Made by a program: the position numbers and the translations under genes. From the NCBI RefSeq assembly GCF_014495845.1, contig NZ_CP061080.1, forward strand, positions 3,337,001 through 3,401,000: a stretch of 64,000 nucleotides of DNA, given 5' to 3'. The stretch comes from Aquibium microcysteis (lineage in GTDB: Bacteria; Pseudomonadota; Alphaproteobacteria; Rhizobiales; Rhizobiaceae). A model generated the notes under the pieces. That model was given only the letters and a program-made list of their open reading frames with translations. It did no database searches and had not been told where the DNA came from. The number at the start of each line of letters is the position of its first letter. The stretch's first letter is position 1. Positions 1-8,354 of the stretch are shown here, piece by piece.

Positions 1-1
1 C

Positions 2-160
2 GCCCGCGTCGGCGCCGCAGCGGGAGAGCGGCTCGCGTGTCAGTTGCGGCCGGGACCGGGCGACCTTGCCGTCGAGCGGGTCCTGGCACCTTTCGTCCGT
101 CCGGGCGACCTGCACCACGCGCCGAGCGTCGTCCTGCCGCAGGAAGGAACCGCCGCATGA
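2..160 (+). CDS. C-terminal end of a probable 2Fe-2S ferredoxin-like protein (5' end outside window)
   Basis: An open frame enters from the left edge and ends at the TGA at 158-160, giving about 52 C-terminal residues. The segment RLACQLRP resembles the last cysteine motif of plant-type 2Fe-2S domains, as found at the C-terminus of some rhizobial adenylate/guanylate cyclase-like proteins. That comparison is from memory and rests on one short motif. The stop overlaps the start of the following MscS gene by four bases (ATGA), which suggests one transcript and translational coupling. It could still be another redox protein, or a chance open frame in GC-rich DNA. Confidence 0.5.
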   Translation, partial: ARVGAAAGERLACQLRPGPGDLAVERVLAPFVRPGDLHHAPSVVLPQEGTAA

Positions 161-2508
161 ACCGCATGCGTGTCGTCGTCCTGTTCGTGGCCTCGCTCCT
201 GATCCCGGCCGCGGCCGCCGCGCAGACCGGCCTTCCGATGGCCCAGCGTGCACCGGCAGCAGCCGAGACGACCGCTCAACCGCCCGCGGCGGCCGACGTG
301 CAGGAGCTGCTGCGCCTGCTCGGAGATCCGAGCGTCGTCGAATGGCTCAAGCAGGCGGCAGCCGAACGGCCGCAAGCCGAAGACGACGAGCGGGCCTCGC
401 TGCGCGCTGCGGTGGAGCGCCGTCTGGCGGCCGCCCGTCAGCGCATGGCCGAGCTCGCCAGCGCCTGGTCGAACTTCCCGCTGGTGCCGGAAGTGCTCGC
501 CGACGCTTGGCGCTCGCAGCTGTCGCGCGGCGATGCCCTGCGCAGCCTGACCTACGTCGTCATCTTCGTCTTCGTCGGCGGCGGTCTGGAATGGCTGTTC
601 TGGCAGTACCTGCATCCGACGCTGGTGCGGATCGAGCACGCCATCCCGCGCACTCTGATGCGGCGGCTGTCGGCGGCGACATCGCGCCTGTTCCTGCAGG
701 CTCTGGCCATCGCCGTCTTCTCGATCGGCAGCGTCGGCGCCTTCCTCTCCTTCACGTGGCCGGGTTTCCTGGAAAGGGTGGTCGTCAATCTGCTCATCGG
801 CGTCATCGCCGTGCGCTCGCTGGCGACGCTCTCGCGCTTCCTGCTGGCGCCGCGCTCGCCCTCGCTACGGCTGGTGCCGCTCGACGATCGGCTGGCGTCG
901 AAGGTGCACGGCTGGAACGTCTTCGTCGCCGTCGTCTTCGTGACGTCCCTTCTCGTGTCGGACACGCTGGCCGCGCTGGCCCGCACGGCATCCGGCTCCC
1001 TGCAGGCGCAGGGTGCGGCGCTGGCGGTGTCGGTCGGCCTCGGTGCGCTCACGACGCTTGCGGTGCTGGCGATGATCTGGTCGATGACGCCGCGCATCAT
1101 CCGCGAGGTTGCGATGCCGAGCTTCGCGCTGGGCAGGCTGGAGCCGGTCGCCGTGCGGCTGCTTCCGATCGCGCAGTCGCTCGTTCTGATTGCCGCGCTG
1201 CTGCTCTGGATCGCGGGCGCCCGCGAGCTGATGTGGACGGTCCTGATCATCGGTCTCTTCGCCCCCGCAATGACGCTGGCGCGAGCGATGATCGACCATT
1301 TCTTCGACCGGGCCGAGGAAGCCGCCGAACGGGAGGATGCGGCTGCGGCCGCCGACGAAGCGAAGCTGCATCCCGACGGGGCTTCGGCTGCCTCCTCCCC
1401 TGCTGCCGACCTGGAGGGCTTGCCGAGGGCCGCACCGCCCGCGTCCGCCGCCGAGGCTGCCGCAGGCCGATACGCCATCTACCGGCCGATCGTGCGGCGG
1501 CTCGTGCGCTTCCTGCTCGCGGTCGCCACGCTGTTCGCACTGGCGGCGGCCTGGGGCACCGACATCTTCGCGCTGGCCGAGACGCCGACGATCGCCGGTC
1601 GCATCGCCAAGGTGGCGATCAACGTCGTGGCCGTGCTGCTGCTCGCCGACCTCATCTGGGTCTGGGCGCGGACGGCGATCGACCGGCGGCTGGCCGGCTA
1701 CGTCGCGCCGCCGCCCGGCGAGGCGCCGGGTCCCGAGGCGCGCATGGCGACGCTCCTGCCGCTGATGCGCAACATTCTGCTGGTGACCATCCTCGTGATC
1801 GGCGGCCTCACCATGCTGTCCTCGGTCGGCGTCAACATCGCGCCCCTGCTCGCCGGTGCGGGCATCGTCGGCGTGGCCGTCGGCTTCGGCACGCAGTCCC
1901 TGGTCCGCGACATCGTCTCCGGCATCTTCTTCCTCGTCGACGATGCCTTCCGCGTCGGCGAGTATGTCGAGATCGGCGACCTGCGCGGCACCGTGGAATC
2001 CATGTCTCTCCGCTCCATGCGGGTGCGCCACCACCGCGGCGCCGTCCACACGATTCCCTTCGGCGAGCTGAAATCGCTCACCAACTACAGCCGTGACTGG
2101 GTGATCATGAAGCTGGAGTTCCGCGTGCCCTTCGAGACCGACCTGAGGCTGGTCAAGAAGCTGGTCAAGCAGGTCGGCGCCGAGCTGCAGGCCGATCCGG
2201 CCTACGGGCACTATATCATCGAGACGCTGAAGTCGCAGGGCGTGCGGCGGATGGAGGAGTTCAACATGGTGGTCGGCGTCAAGTTCATGGCCCGGCCCGG
2301 CGCGCAATGGGTCATCCGGCGCGACGCCTATCACAAGCTGCGGGACGCCTTCGAGAAGAACGGCATCCACTTCGCGCAGCGCAACGTAAAGGTCGAGGTC
2401 CTGTCGGAGATACCCCTCCCCGACCAGGTGCGGGAGGCCGTTGCCGGGGCGGCACAGACGGTGATCGAAGCCCAGCGCCCGGCCGCGCCGGCGCGCGACG
2501 AACCGTGA
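157..2508 (+). CDS. large MscS-family mechanosensitive channel
   Basis: A 783-residue inner-membrane channel of the MscS superfamily, expected to open under membrane tension and release small solutes during hypo-osmotic shock. The start at 157 is preceded by AGGAAGGA with good spacing and yields a signal-like N-terminus (MNRMRVVVLFVASLL followed by an Ala-rich cleavage region). A charged periplasmic stretch (about residues 30-125) precedes many hydrophobic segments. The MscS core lies near residues 530-760. It includes the pore helix GAGIVGVAVGFGTQ (about 565-580) and the beta-domain segment HTIPFGELKSLTNYSRDW. The protein is far larger than E. coli MscS (286 aa) and is closer to the multi-TM YbiO/YnaI-like or KefA-like forms. 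A second large paralogue lies at 15207-17690. Confidence 0.92.
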   Translation: MNRMRVVVLFVASLLIPAAAAAQTGLPMAQRAPAAAETTAQPPAAADVQELLRLLGDPSVVEWLKQAAAERPQAEDDERASLRAAVERRLAAARQRMAELASAWSNFPLVPEVLADAWRSQLSRGDALRSLTYVVIFVFVGGGLEWLFWQYLHPTLVRIEHAIPRTLMRRLSAATSRLFLQALAIAVFSIGSVGAFLSFTWPGFLERVVVNLLIGVIAVRSLATLSRFLLAPRSPSLRLVPLDDRLASKVHGWNVFVAVVFVTSLLVSDTLAALARTASGSLQAQGAALAVSVGLGALTTLAVLAMIWSMTPRIIREVAMPSFALGRLEPVAVRLLPIAQSLVLIAALLLWIAGARELMWTVLIIGLFAPAMTLARAMIDHFFDRAEEAAEREDAAAAADEAKLHPDGASAASSPAADLEGLPRAAPPASAAEAAAGRYAIYRPIVRRLVRFLLAVATLFALAAAWGTDIFALAETPTIAGRIAKVAINVVAVLLLADLIWVWARTAIDRRLAGYVAPPPGEAPGPEARMATLLPLMRNILLVTILVIGGLTMLSSVGVNIAPLLAGAGIVGVAVGFGTQSLVRDIVSGIFFLVDDAFRVGEYVEIGDLRGTVESMSLRSMRVRHHRGAVHTIPFGELKSLTNYSRDWVIMKLEFRVPFETDLRLVKKLVKQVGAELQADPAYGHYIIETLKSQGVRRMEEFNMVVGVKFMARPGAQWVIRRDAYHKLRDAFEKNGIHFAQRNVKVEVLSEIPLPDQVREAVAGAAQTVIEAQRPAAPARDEP

Positions 2509-2673
2509 AATGTGAAGCTTCCGCGACTTTGCGCAGGGGGGCTTGATTTCGGCGCGGCGAGCGTGAATGTTCGGCATGCTGTTGGTCGCTGGCCCGCCGA
2601 TCGTGAGTGCGACGGACCGAGGGAACCGTGAATGGCTGTCCCGTCTCGGGGGAGGCGAGGACCTGGACGCATA

Positions 2674-2711
2674 CGATGCCTCTATGGTCCTTGTCCGACA
2701 TCGAGGCATCG
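2674..2711. repeat. 9-bp inverted repeat upstream of the glycosyltransferase cluster
   Basis: CGATGCCTC at 2674-2682 is mirrored by GAGGCATCG at 2703-2711, with a 20-bp spacer. The repeat ends about 30 bases before the chosen start at 2741. It could be an operator or an mRNA leader stem for the glycan cluster. The otherwise non-coding stretch 2509-2740 shows no clear sigma-70 promoter to me. Confidence 0.3.
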
Positions 2712-2740
2712 AGGTGTTTGCCGAACGTATCCAGGCGCGC

Positions 2741-3955
2741 ATGGACCCGGTCTTCGAATTCACTGTACTCATGTACAGCCACGATACGTTCGGTCTCGGC
2801 CATCTGCGGCGCAGCCGCACGATAGCCCATGCGCTGGTTTCGCATTTTCCCGGCGTACACGTGTCGATCGTCTCGGGTTCTCCCGTGGTCGACGCCTTTC
2901 CCTTCGAGGACCGCGTCGATTACATCCAGATACCGCCGGCCAGCAAGCTTCCGAACGGCACCTATACCTCCGGCAGCGGCGAACTGACCTTCGAGCAGAC
3001 CATCAATGCCCGGGAGGCCGTCATTCGCGCCGCCGCCGAGCGGATCCGCCCGGACATGATCATCGTCGACAAGGAACCGCTGGGACTGGCCCGCGAGATG
3101 CTGTCGACGCTCAAATGGGCAAAGGCGAAGGGGGCGATCACCGTGCTCGGCCTGCGCGACGTTCTCGACGCACCGGAACTCCTGCGTGAAGAGTGGCAGC
3201 GCAAGCACATCGTCGAGCATCTGGCGCTCTACGACGAGATCTGGATCTACGGCCCGGGCAGCTTCTACAACCCGCTCGCCGGCATCGATCTGTCCGAGAC
3301 CATCCTGTCCCAGACCCGCTACACCGGCTTCCTGCCTCGCACCCTGGCCGCCGAGGATGCCACGGAGAAGTACGGCCGGGACTATGTGCTGGTGACGGCC
3401 GGCGGCGGCGGCGACGGCTACGAACTCATGGCGGCCGCCCTCGGCGCCGTGCGCCAGGACCGGACGCCGGGCCGGGAGTTCCTGTTCGTGCTCGGGCCGT
3501 TCATGACCGAGCGCGAGCGTTTCGAGATCGGCGCGCGCGCCGGCAGCGTGCCGAACGTCCGCATCATCGATTTCGATGCCAACCTGGAGGCGGTCGTGGC
3601 CAACGCCAGCGCCGTCGTCGGCATGTGCGGCTACAACACCTTCTGCGAGGTCATTTCCTTCGACAAGCGGGCGCTCTTCGTGCCCCGCACCGCACCGCGC
3701 CGCGAGCAGGCGATCCGTGCCAACCGCGCCGCGGAGTTCGGCTGGGTCGACGTCATCGATATCGAGATGGCGAAGAACCCGCGGCGGCTCCTGGCCGCCA
3801 TCGACGCCGTGCTGCAGCGCCCGAAACCCTCCGCCGCCGTCGCACGCCCCGACCTCGACGGCCTCAACCGCATCTGCGCGCTGACGGAGATCCTGTTCGA
3901 CCGCCGGGAAGAGATCACGGCCGCATCGGAACTGCGCAAAGCCGCCTCCTCATGA
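2741..3955 (+). CDS. MurG-like glycosyltransferase family protein, first gene of glycan cluster
   Basis: About 404 residues with a GT-B-like layout. The N-terminal nucleotide-fold motif LMYSHDTFGLGHLRRSR is typical of a family annotated as glycosyltransferase family protein, related to MurG. The C-terminal half has the glycine-rich donor-site loop TAGGGGDGYEL (about residue 220) and the late motif GMCGYNTFCEVISF (about 296), comparable to the donor-binding region of MurG-type enzymes. The open frame extends upstream to 2567. I chose ATG 2741 because the preceding residues do not look conserved; ATG 2771 is also possible. The stop overlaps the next gene by four bases. Substrate and acceptor are unknown. 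Confidence 0.8.
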   Translation: MDPVFEFTVLMYSHDTFGLGHLRRSRTIAHALVSHFPGVHVSIVSGSPVVDAFPFEDRVDYIQIPPASKLPNGTYTSGSGELTFEQTINAREAVIRAAAERIRPDMIIVDKEPLGLAREMLSTLKWAKAKGAITVLGLRDVLDAPELLREEWQRKHIVEHLALYDEIWIYGPGSFYNPLAGIDLSETILSQTRYTGFLPRTLAAEDATEKYGRDYVLVTAGGGGDGYELMAAALGAVRQDRTPGREFLFVLGPFMTERERFEIGARAGSVPNVRIIDFDANLEAVVANASAVVGMCGYNTFCEVISFDKRALFVPRTAPRREQAIRANRAAEFGWVDVIDIEMAKNPRRLLAAIDAVLQRPKPSAAVARPDLDGLNRICALTEILFDRREEITAASELRKAASS

Positions 3956-5217
3956 AGCCTGCCCTCGTCGTCGTGCTGAAGGGCTATCCGCGCCTGTCGG
4001 AAACCTTCATCGCGCAGGAACTCCTGGAACTGGAGCGCGCCGGCTACGACCTGCACCTCGTCTCGCTGCGCCATCCCACCGACGGCAAGCGCCATCCCGT
4101 CAACGACGAGATCCGTGCGCCCGTCACCTACCTTCCCGAATACCTGCACGACGAGCCCCGGCGGGTGATCGCGGCGTGGCGGAAGGCGCGCCGGCTGCCG
4201 GGCTTCGGCAAGGCTGTCCGCCACTGGCTGAAGGATCTCGCGCGCGACGTCACCCGCAACCGTGTCCGCCGCTTCGGACAGGCCATCGTGCTCGCAGCCG
4301 AGTTTCCCCCGGAGGCGCGCTGGATCTACAGCCACTTCATCCACACGCCCTCCTCGGTGGCGCGCTATGCCAGCGACATGACGGGGATCGCCTGGAGTGC
4401 CTCCGCCCACGCCAAGGACATCTGGACCTCGCCGGACTGGGAACTGTCCGAAAAGCTGGATGCCGCGGAGTGGACCGTCACCTGCACGGCTGGCGGCGCC
4501 CGCCATCTCAAGGACCTGTCGCTCGATCCGGCGAAAGTGACGCTGGTCTATCACGGCATCGATCTCACGCGCTTCCCGAGACCCCGGCGTGCGCCTTCGC
4601 GGCGCGACGGCACGGACGTCGCCGATCCCGTGCGGATCCTGTCCGTCGGCCGGGCGGTGGCAAAGAAGGGGCTCGACACGCTGGCCGACGCGCTCGCCCT
4701 CCTGCCGCAGGACCTCTCCTGGCAATGGACCCACGTGGGCGGCGGCGAGCTGGCCGACGATCTGAAGGCGCAGGTCGGGCGGCTCGGGCTCGGCCCGCGT
4801 GTCGCCATCCATGGCTCTCGGGCACAGAGCGAGGTTCTGGAAGCCTATGCCGGGTCGGACCTCTTCGTCCTGCCATGCCGCATCGCCGACGACGGCGACC
4901 GGGACGGTTTGCCGAACGTGCTGGTGGAAGCGCAGAGCCAGGGGCTGCCCTGCATTTCCACCCCGATCTCTGGCATCCCCGAACTGATCGAGGATGGGCG
5001 CACGGGCATCCTCGTGTCTCCGAACGATCCGCACGCGCTCGCCAGCGCGATCGAGGAGGCCGTGCGGTCGCCCGATATGCGCGCCCGCCTCGGGGCGTCC
5101 GCGATGGAGCGGGTCCATGCCCATTTCGACCATCGCGGCACGATCGGCCAGCTGATCGCGCTGTTCGAAGCCCGCGGCCTGATCGGCGACAAGCAGAGGG
5201 AGATACAGGTCCCATGA
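3952..5217 (+). CDS. glycosyltransferase family 4 protein
   Basis: A 421-residue GT-B retaining glycosyltransferase. The N-terminus LKGYPRLSETFIAQELLELE is characteristic of the RfaB/WcaL-like GT4 subgroup. The C-terminal donor domain begins near ILSVGRAVAKKGLDTL (about residue 226) and carries the acidic patch segment DGLPNVLVEAQSQGLP (about 317-332), where the E(x7)E-like glutamates bind the nucleotide sugar. The ATG at 3952 overlaps the preceding stop (ATGA), and its own stop overlaps the next start in the same way, so the genes are almost certainly co-translated. It probably transfers a hexose to a lipid-linked or cell-surface glycan in the cytoplasm. Confidence 0.88.
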   Translation: MKPALVVVLKGYPRLSETFIAQELLELERAGYDLHLVSLRHPTDGKRHPVNDEIRAPVTYLPEYLHDEPRRVIAAWRKARRLPGFGKAVRHWLKDLARDVTRNRVRRFGQAIVLAAEFPPEARWIYSHFIHTPSSVARYASDMTGIAWSASAHAKDIWTSPDWELSEKLDAAEWTVTCTAGGARHLKDLSLDPAKVTLVYHGIDLTRFPRPRRAPSRRDGTDVADPVRILSVGRAVAKKGLDTLADALALLPQDLSWQWTHVGGGELADDLKAQVGRLGLGPRVAIHGSRAQSEVLEAYAGSDLFVLPCRIADDGDRDGLPNVLVEAQSQGLPCISTPISGIPELIEDGRTGILVSPNDPHALASAIEEAVRSPDMRARLGASAMERVHAHFDHRGTIGQLIALFEARGLIGDKQREIQVP

Positions 5218-6374
5218 CCCCGCGCGTCCTGTTCTACGTGCAGCACCTCGTCGGTGTCGGCCATGTCTTCCGCGCCTCGCGCATCGTGCGCGCGCTGCGT
5301 GGCGAGGGAGTCGAGGTCGACCTCGTCTTCGGCGGCGTGCCGATCCCCGGGCTCGACGTCGCCGACGCGCCCGTCCACTACCTGCCGCCGGTGCGGGCGG
5401 GCCTGGAGGTCTTCAACAGGCTGGAGGACGCCGACGGCAACCCGGTCGACGACGCCTACAAGGACCGCCGTCGCGACCTGCTGCTCGACATCTTCGAGAA
5501 GACGCGCCCCGACGTGGTGGTGACCGAAGCCTTTCCCTTCGGCCGTCGCCAGATGCGCTTCGAACTGCTGCCGCTGATGGAGGCTGCGAAGACGCGAAGG
5601 CCACGACCGGCAACGGTGGTCGGATCGGTACGCGACATCCTCCAGGAAAATGCCAAGCCCGAGCGCGACCGCGAGGTGGTGGACCTCATCGACCGGTATT
5701 TCGACCACATCCTGGTCCACGGCGACCCGGGCTTCGTGCGCATCGAAAAGACCTTTCCGCATGGCGGCGAGATCGCGGACAAGCTGCGCTACACGGGCAT
5801 CGTCGCGCCGGAACCGCCCGTTCCCGCGACGGGCGAGGCAGCGTACGACGTTGTCCTGTCGGTCGGCGGCGGCGCCTTCGGCCATAGGCTGCTGCTTGCC
5901 GCGCTGAAGGCCCGCAGGCTGTCCGTCCTCGCGGATGCGCGCTGGGTGGTGCTGACGGGCCTCGCGGCGACGCCCGCGCAGCGGGCCGAACTCGAGGCTC
6001 TGGCCGGCGAAAACGTCACATTCGAGCGCTTCATCCCCGATCTGCCCGCGCGGCTGGCGGCCGCGAAACTGTCGATCTCCCGTGCCGGCTACAACACCAC
6101 GGCCGACATCTACACCGCAGGCTGCCGGGCGATCGTGGTGCCGCTGTCGGACGGCATCGAGACCGAACAGATCACGCGCGCCGCGCTGATGAACGAGAAG
6201 GGCCTCGCGATCGCGGTCGACCACGAGAACGAGACGCCGGAAGCGATCGCGGCTGCGATCGACCGCGCCATGGCCGGACCCGCGCCGGATCGTTCGATGA
6301 TCGACATCGGCGGCGCGGGGAAGGCCGCGCGGATGCTCGCGGCCATCGCGCGGGACGAGGATCTGCCGGTCTGA
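5214..6374 (+). CDS. MurG-like glycosyltransferase family protein, paralogue of the gene at 2741
   Basis: A 386-residue protein of the same family as the gene at 2741-3955. The N-terminus LFYVQHLVGVGHVFRASRIV matches the first gene's SHDTFGLGHLRRSRTI in position and pattern (G-H-x2-R-x-S/R). The donor loop LSVGGGAFGHRLL lies near residue 215, and SRAGYNTTADIYTAG near 289 corresponds to the GYNTFCE motif of the paralogue. The ATG at 5214 overlaps the previous stop by four bases. Two such paralogues bracketing a GT4 enzyme suggest sequential addition of different sugars to one repeating unit. The exact linkage cannot be read from sequence. Confidence 0.8.
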   Translation: MTPRVLFYVQHLVGVGHVFRASRIVRALRGEGVEVDLVFGGVPIPGLDVADAPVHYLPPVRAGLEVFNRLEDADGNPVDDAYKDRRRDLLLDIFEKTRPDVVVTEAFPFGRRQMRFELLPLMEAAKTRRPRPATVVGSVRDILQENAKPERDREVVDLIDRYFDHILVHGDPGFVRIEKTFPHGGEIADKLRYTGIVAPEPPVPATGEAAYDVVLSVGGGAFGHRLLLAALKARRLSVLADARWVVLTGLAATPAQRAELEALAGENVTFERFIPDLPARLAAAKLSISRAGYNTTADIYTAGCRAIVVPLSDGIETEQITRAALMNEKGLAIAVDHENETPEAIAAAIDRAMAGPAPDRSMIDIGGAGKAARMLAAIARDEDLPV

Positions 6375-6391
6375 CGCAGGCAGGGCACCGC

Positions 6392-6427
6392 TTGACCCGC
6401 CCGCCCGCGCCGCTACGGTCGCGCCCA
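6392..6427 (+). promoter_or_regulatory. candidate promoter for a leaderless mRNA
   Basis: TTGACC (6392-6397) and TACGGT (6414-6419) are separated by 16 bases. The ATG of the next gene follows at 6427, only seven bases after the -10-like hexamer. Transcription would therefore start at or next to the initiation codon, and there is no Shine-Dalgarno sequence before that ATG. This is inference from spacing only. Confidence 0.4.
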
Positions 6428-7566
6428 TGACGAGGATCGCCTTCTATGCGCCGCTGAAGCCGCCCGGCCACCCGATCCCGTCGGGTGACCGGGAGATCGC
6501 GCGCAATCTCCTGAAGGCGCTGGCGCTCGCCGGCTTCGATCCCTTCGTCGCCAGCGAGGCCATCGCCTACCAGAAGCGGCCGTCGGCCGCGCTGTTCCTC
6601 GACCGCAAGGCGCGCTGCGAGGCAGAGACCGAACGCCTGCTGGCCGCCTGGCGGACCGAACCGGCGCTCCGGCCCGACGTCTGGATGACCTATCATCCCT
6701 ATTGCAAGGCGCCGGACTGGATCGGCCCGCCTCTCTGCCGCGCGCTCGACATTCCCTACGTGACCGTGGAGGCTTGCCGCACGCGCCAGGATACGGATAC
6801 CGACTGGGCGGATGGCAGGGCGGTGGTGCAGGCGGCGGTGCGTCAGGCGGTGGCGAACTTCTGCCTCAAGCCGGCCGACCGCGCCTATCTGGAGAGCGTC
6901 CTGCCGGACGCATCGACCATCCTGCCTCTGAAGCCGTTCACCGATCTCGCCGATCTGCCCGACGCCGCCGTCCCGCAGGACACCGGCGCCGATGGCGACG
7001 GACCGCTGATCCTCGCCGTGGGGATGATGCGTCCGGGTGCCAAGATCGAGTCCTACCGGCTCCTCGCCGAGGCGATGTCGGGTCTTCTCGACCGGCCATG
7101 GCGCCTCACGATCGTGGGCGACGGACCCGGGCGGAGCGAAGTCGAGGCCATGTTCGCCCTTGCCGGCAACCGGGTGCGCTTCACGGGCGCCCTCCCCCAT
7201 CCCGAGGTGCTGGGCTGGATACAGCGGGCCGATCTCTTCGCCTGGCCTGGCGTGCGGGAGGCCTTCGGCGTCGCCTATCTGGAGGCGCAGGCGAACGGCC
7301 TGCCGGTGGCCGCCTTCGCCACGACGGGCGTTCCCGTGGTCGTCGCCCACGGCGAAAGCGGATTGCTCGCCCCGGAATTCGACGTCGCGGCCTACCGCGG
7401 AAACCTGGCCCGGCTGCTGTCCTCGCCTGAGGACCGCGCGCGTCTCGGCGCCGGAGGCCGGGCAAAGGTCATGCGCGAACATGGACTGGAGGCCGCGGCC
7501 ATGGCGCTGAAGACGGTCCTGTCACCGCTCTTGGCGACGCGACCTGCGCAGGACGGCACGGCTTGA
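6427..7566 (+). CDS. glycosyltransferase family 4 protein
   Basis: A 379-residue GT-B glycosyltransferase. The N-terminus RIAFYAPLKPPGHPIPSGDR holds the G-rich acceptor-domain loop. The donor domain starts around LAVGMMRPGAKIESY (about residue 198) and carries WPGVREAFGVAYLEAQANG (about 273-291), the acidic motif that contacts the nucleotide-sugar ribose and phosphate. Fifty-two bases separate it from the previous gene, the only sizeable gap in the cluster, and a promoter-like sequence sits there. Its stop overlaps the TTG start of the deacetylase. It is probably one of four transferases building the same glycan. Confidence 0.88.
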   Translation: MTRIAFYAPLKPPGHPIPSGDREIARNLLKALALAGFDPFVASEAIAYQKRPSAALFLDRKARCEAETERLLAAWRTEPALRPDVWMTYHPYCKAPDWIGPPLCRALDIPYVTVEACRTRQDTDTDWADGRAVVQAAVRQAVANFCLKPADRAYLESVLPDASTILPLKPFTDLADLPDAAVPQDTGADGDGPLILAVGMMRPGAKIESYRLLAEAMSGLLDRPWRLTIVGDGPGRSEVEAMFALAGNRVRFTGALPHPEVLGWIQRADLFAWPGVREAFGVAYLEAQANGLPVAAFATTGVPVVVAHGESGLLAPEFDVAAYRGNLARLLSSPEDRARLGAGGRAKVMREHGLEAAAMALKTVLSPLLATRPAQDGTA

Positions 7567-8324
7567 GCGCCTTCGCCGCCGTCGAGGAGGAACTGGCGCT
7601 CTGGGCCGAGGCCGGCCTTACGCCGCGCTTCTGGCTGCGCGACGACGACGCGGTGGAGGCCACGGCGGCGCTGGAACGGCTGATCGGCTTCGCCCGCCGT
7701 CGCAGCGTGCCGGTGTTGCTCGCCGTGATTCCGGCGCGGGCGACACAGGCGCTGGCCGACCGGCTGGCGGACGAACCGCTCCTGACGCCCTGCCAGCACG
7801 GAATCGCTCATTGCAACAACGCGGCCGCCGGCACACCCTCGCTCGAACTCGGCGGCACGAGGCCGGCAAAAGAGATCCTCGCCGATCTGGCGGATGCGCG
7901 CGCCCGGCTGCTGGAGCTCTTCGGCAAGCGTCTCTCCGGCATCCTGGTGCCGCCGTGGAACCGGATGGCACCGGACGTGGCCGCGCAGTTGCACGCCCTC
8001 GGCTTCACCGGCCTGTCGACCTGGTCCTGGCAGCGCAAGGGCACGTCCCTGCCCGAACTCAACACCCAGATCGACGTGATGGACTGGGCCGGCGGACACC
8101 GCGGCCGCGACCTCTCCTGGACGGCAGGCGAACTCGTCCGGCGGCTGATCCAGGCCCGCGAAAGGGGCGGCGCGCCGCTCGGCATCCTCACCCACCATCT
8201 CGTCCACGACGAGCGTGCCTGGGCGACGCTCGACGAACTCGTGACGTGGCTGGCGGAAGACCGCGGCTTCGTTTTCGAGAGCGCTGACGACCTGATCGCG
8301 GCAGGCGCCGCGATGCGGTTCTGA
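7563..8324 (+). CDS. polysaccharide deacetylase (NodB/CE4-like) family protein
   Basis: A 253-residue protein with the signature of metal-dependent carbohydrate deacetylases. RFWLRDDDAVEA (about residues 20-31) supplies the catalytic aspartates. TPCQHGIAHCN (about 76-86) gives an H-x3-H metal-binding pair. A later LVPPWNRMAPDV segment fits the NodB-fold motif containing a catalytic proline or arginine. No signal peptide is visible, so it probably acts in the cytoplasm on an intermediate. The TTG start at 7563 overlaps the previous stop (TTGA). The association with four glycosyltransferases suggests removal of an N-acetyl group from one sugar of the glycan. Confidence 0.78.
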   Translation: MSAFAAVEEELALWAEAGLTPRFWLRDDDAVEATAALERLIGFARRRSVPVLLAVIPARATQALADRLADEPLLTPCQHGIAHCNNAAAGTPSLELGGTRPAKEILADLADARARLLELFGKRLSGILVPPWNRMAPDVAAQLHALGFTGLSTWSWQRKGTSLPELNTQIDVMDWAGGHRGRDLSWTAGELVRRLIQARERGGAPLGILTHHLVHDERAWATLDELVTWLAEDRGFVFESADDLIAAGAAMRF

Positions 8325-8328
8325 CGAA

Positions 8329-8342
8329 GCCGGCACTCCGGC
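8329..8342. terminator. short hairpin between convergent genes
   Basis: GCCGG-CACT-CCGGC forms a 5-bp GC stem in the 30-bp gap between the deacetylase and the convergent permease gene. It could slow transcription from both sides. There is no U-tract, so the call is weak. Confidence 0.25.
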
Positions 8343-8354
8343 CCCGTTGGTGCC

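Noticed and set aside
865..2820. Minus-strand frame opposite the first MscS gene and the glycosyltransferase start
   Set aside because: Composition is typical of a shadow (Arg, His, Gly, Asp) with no conserved motif, and the plus-strand genes explain the region.
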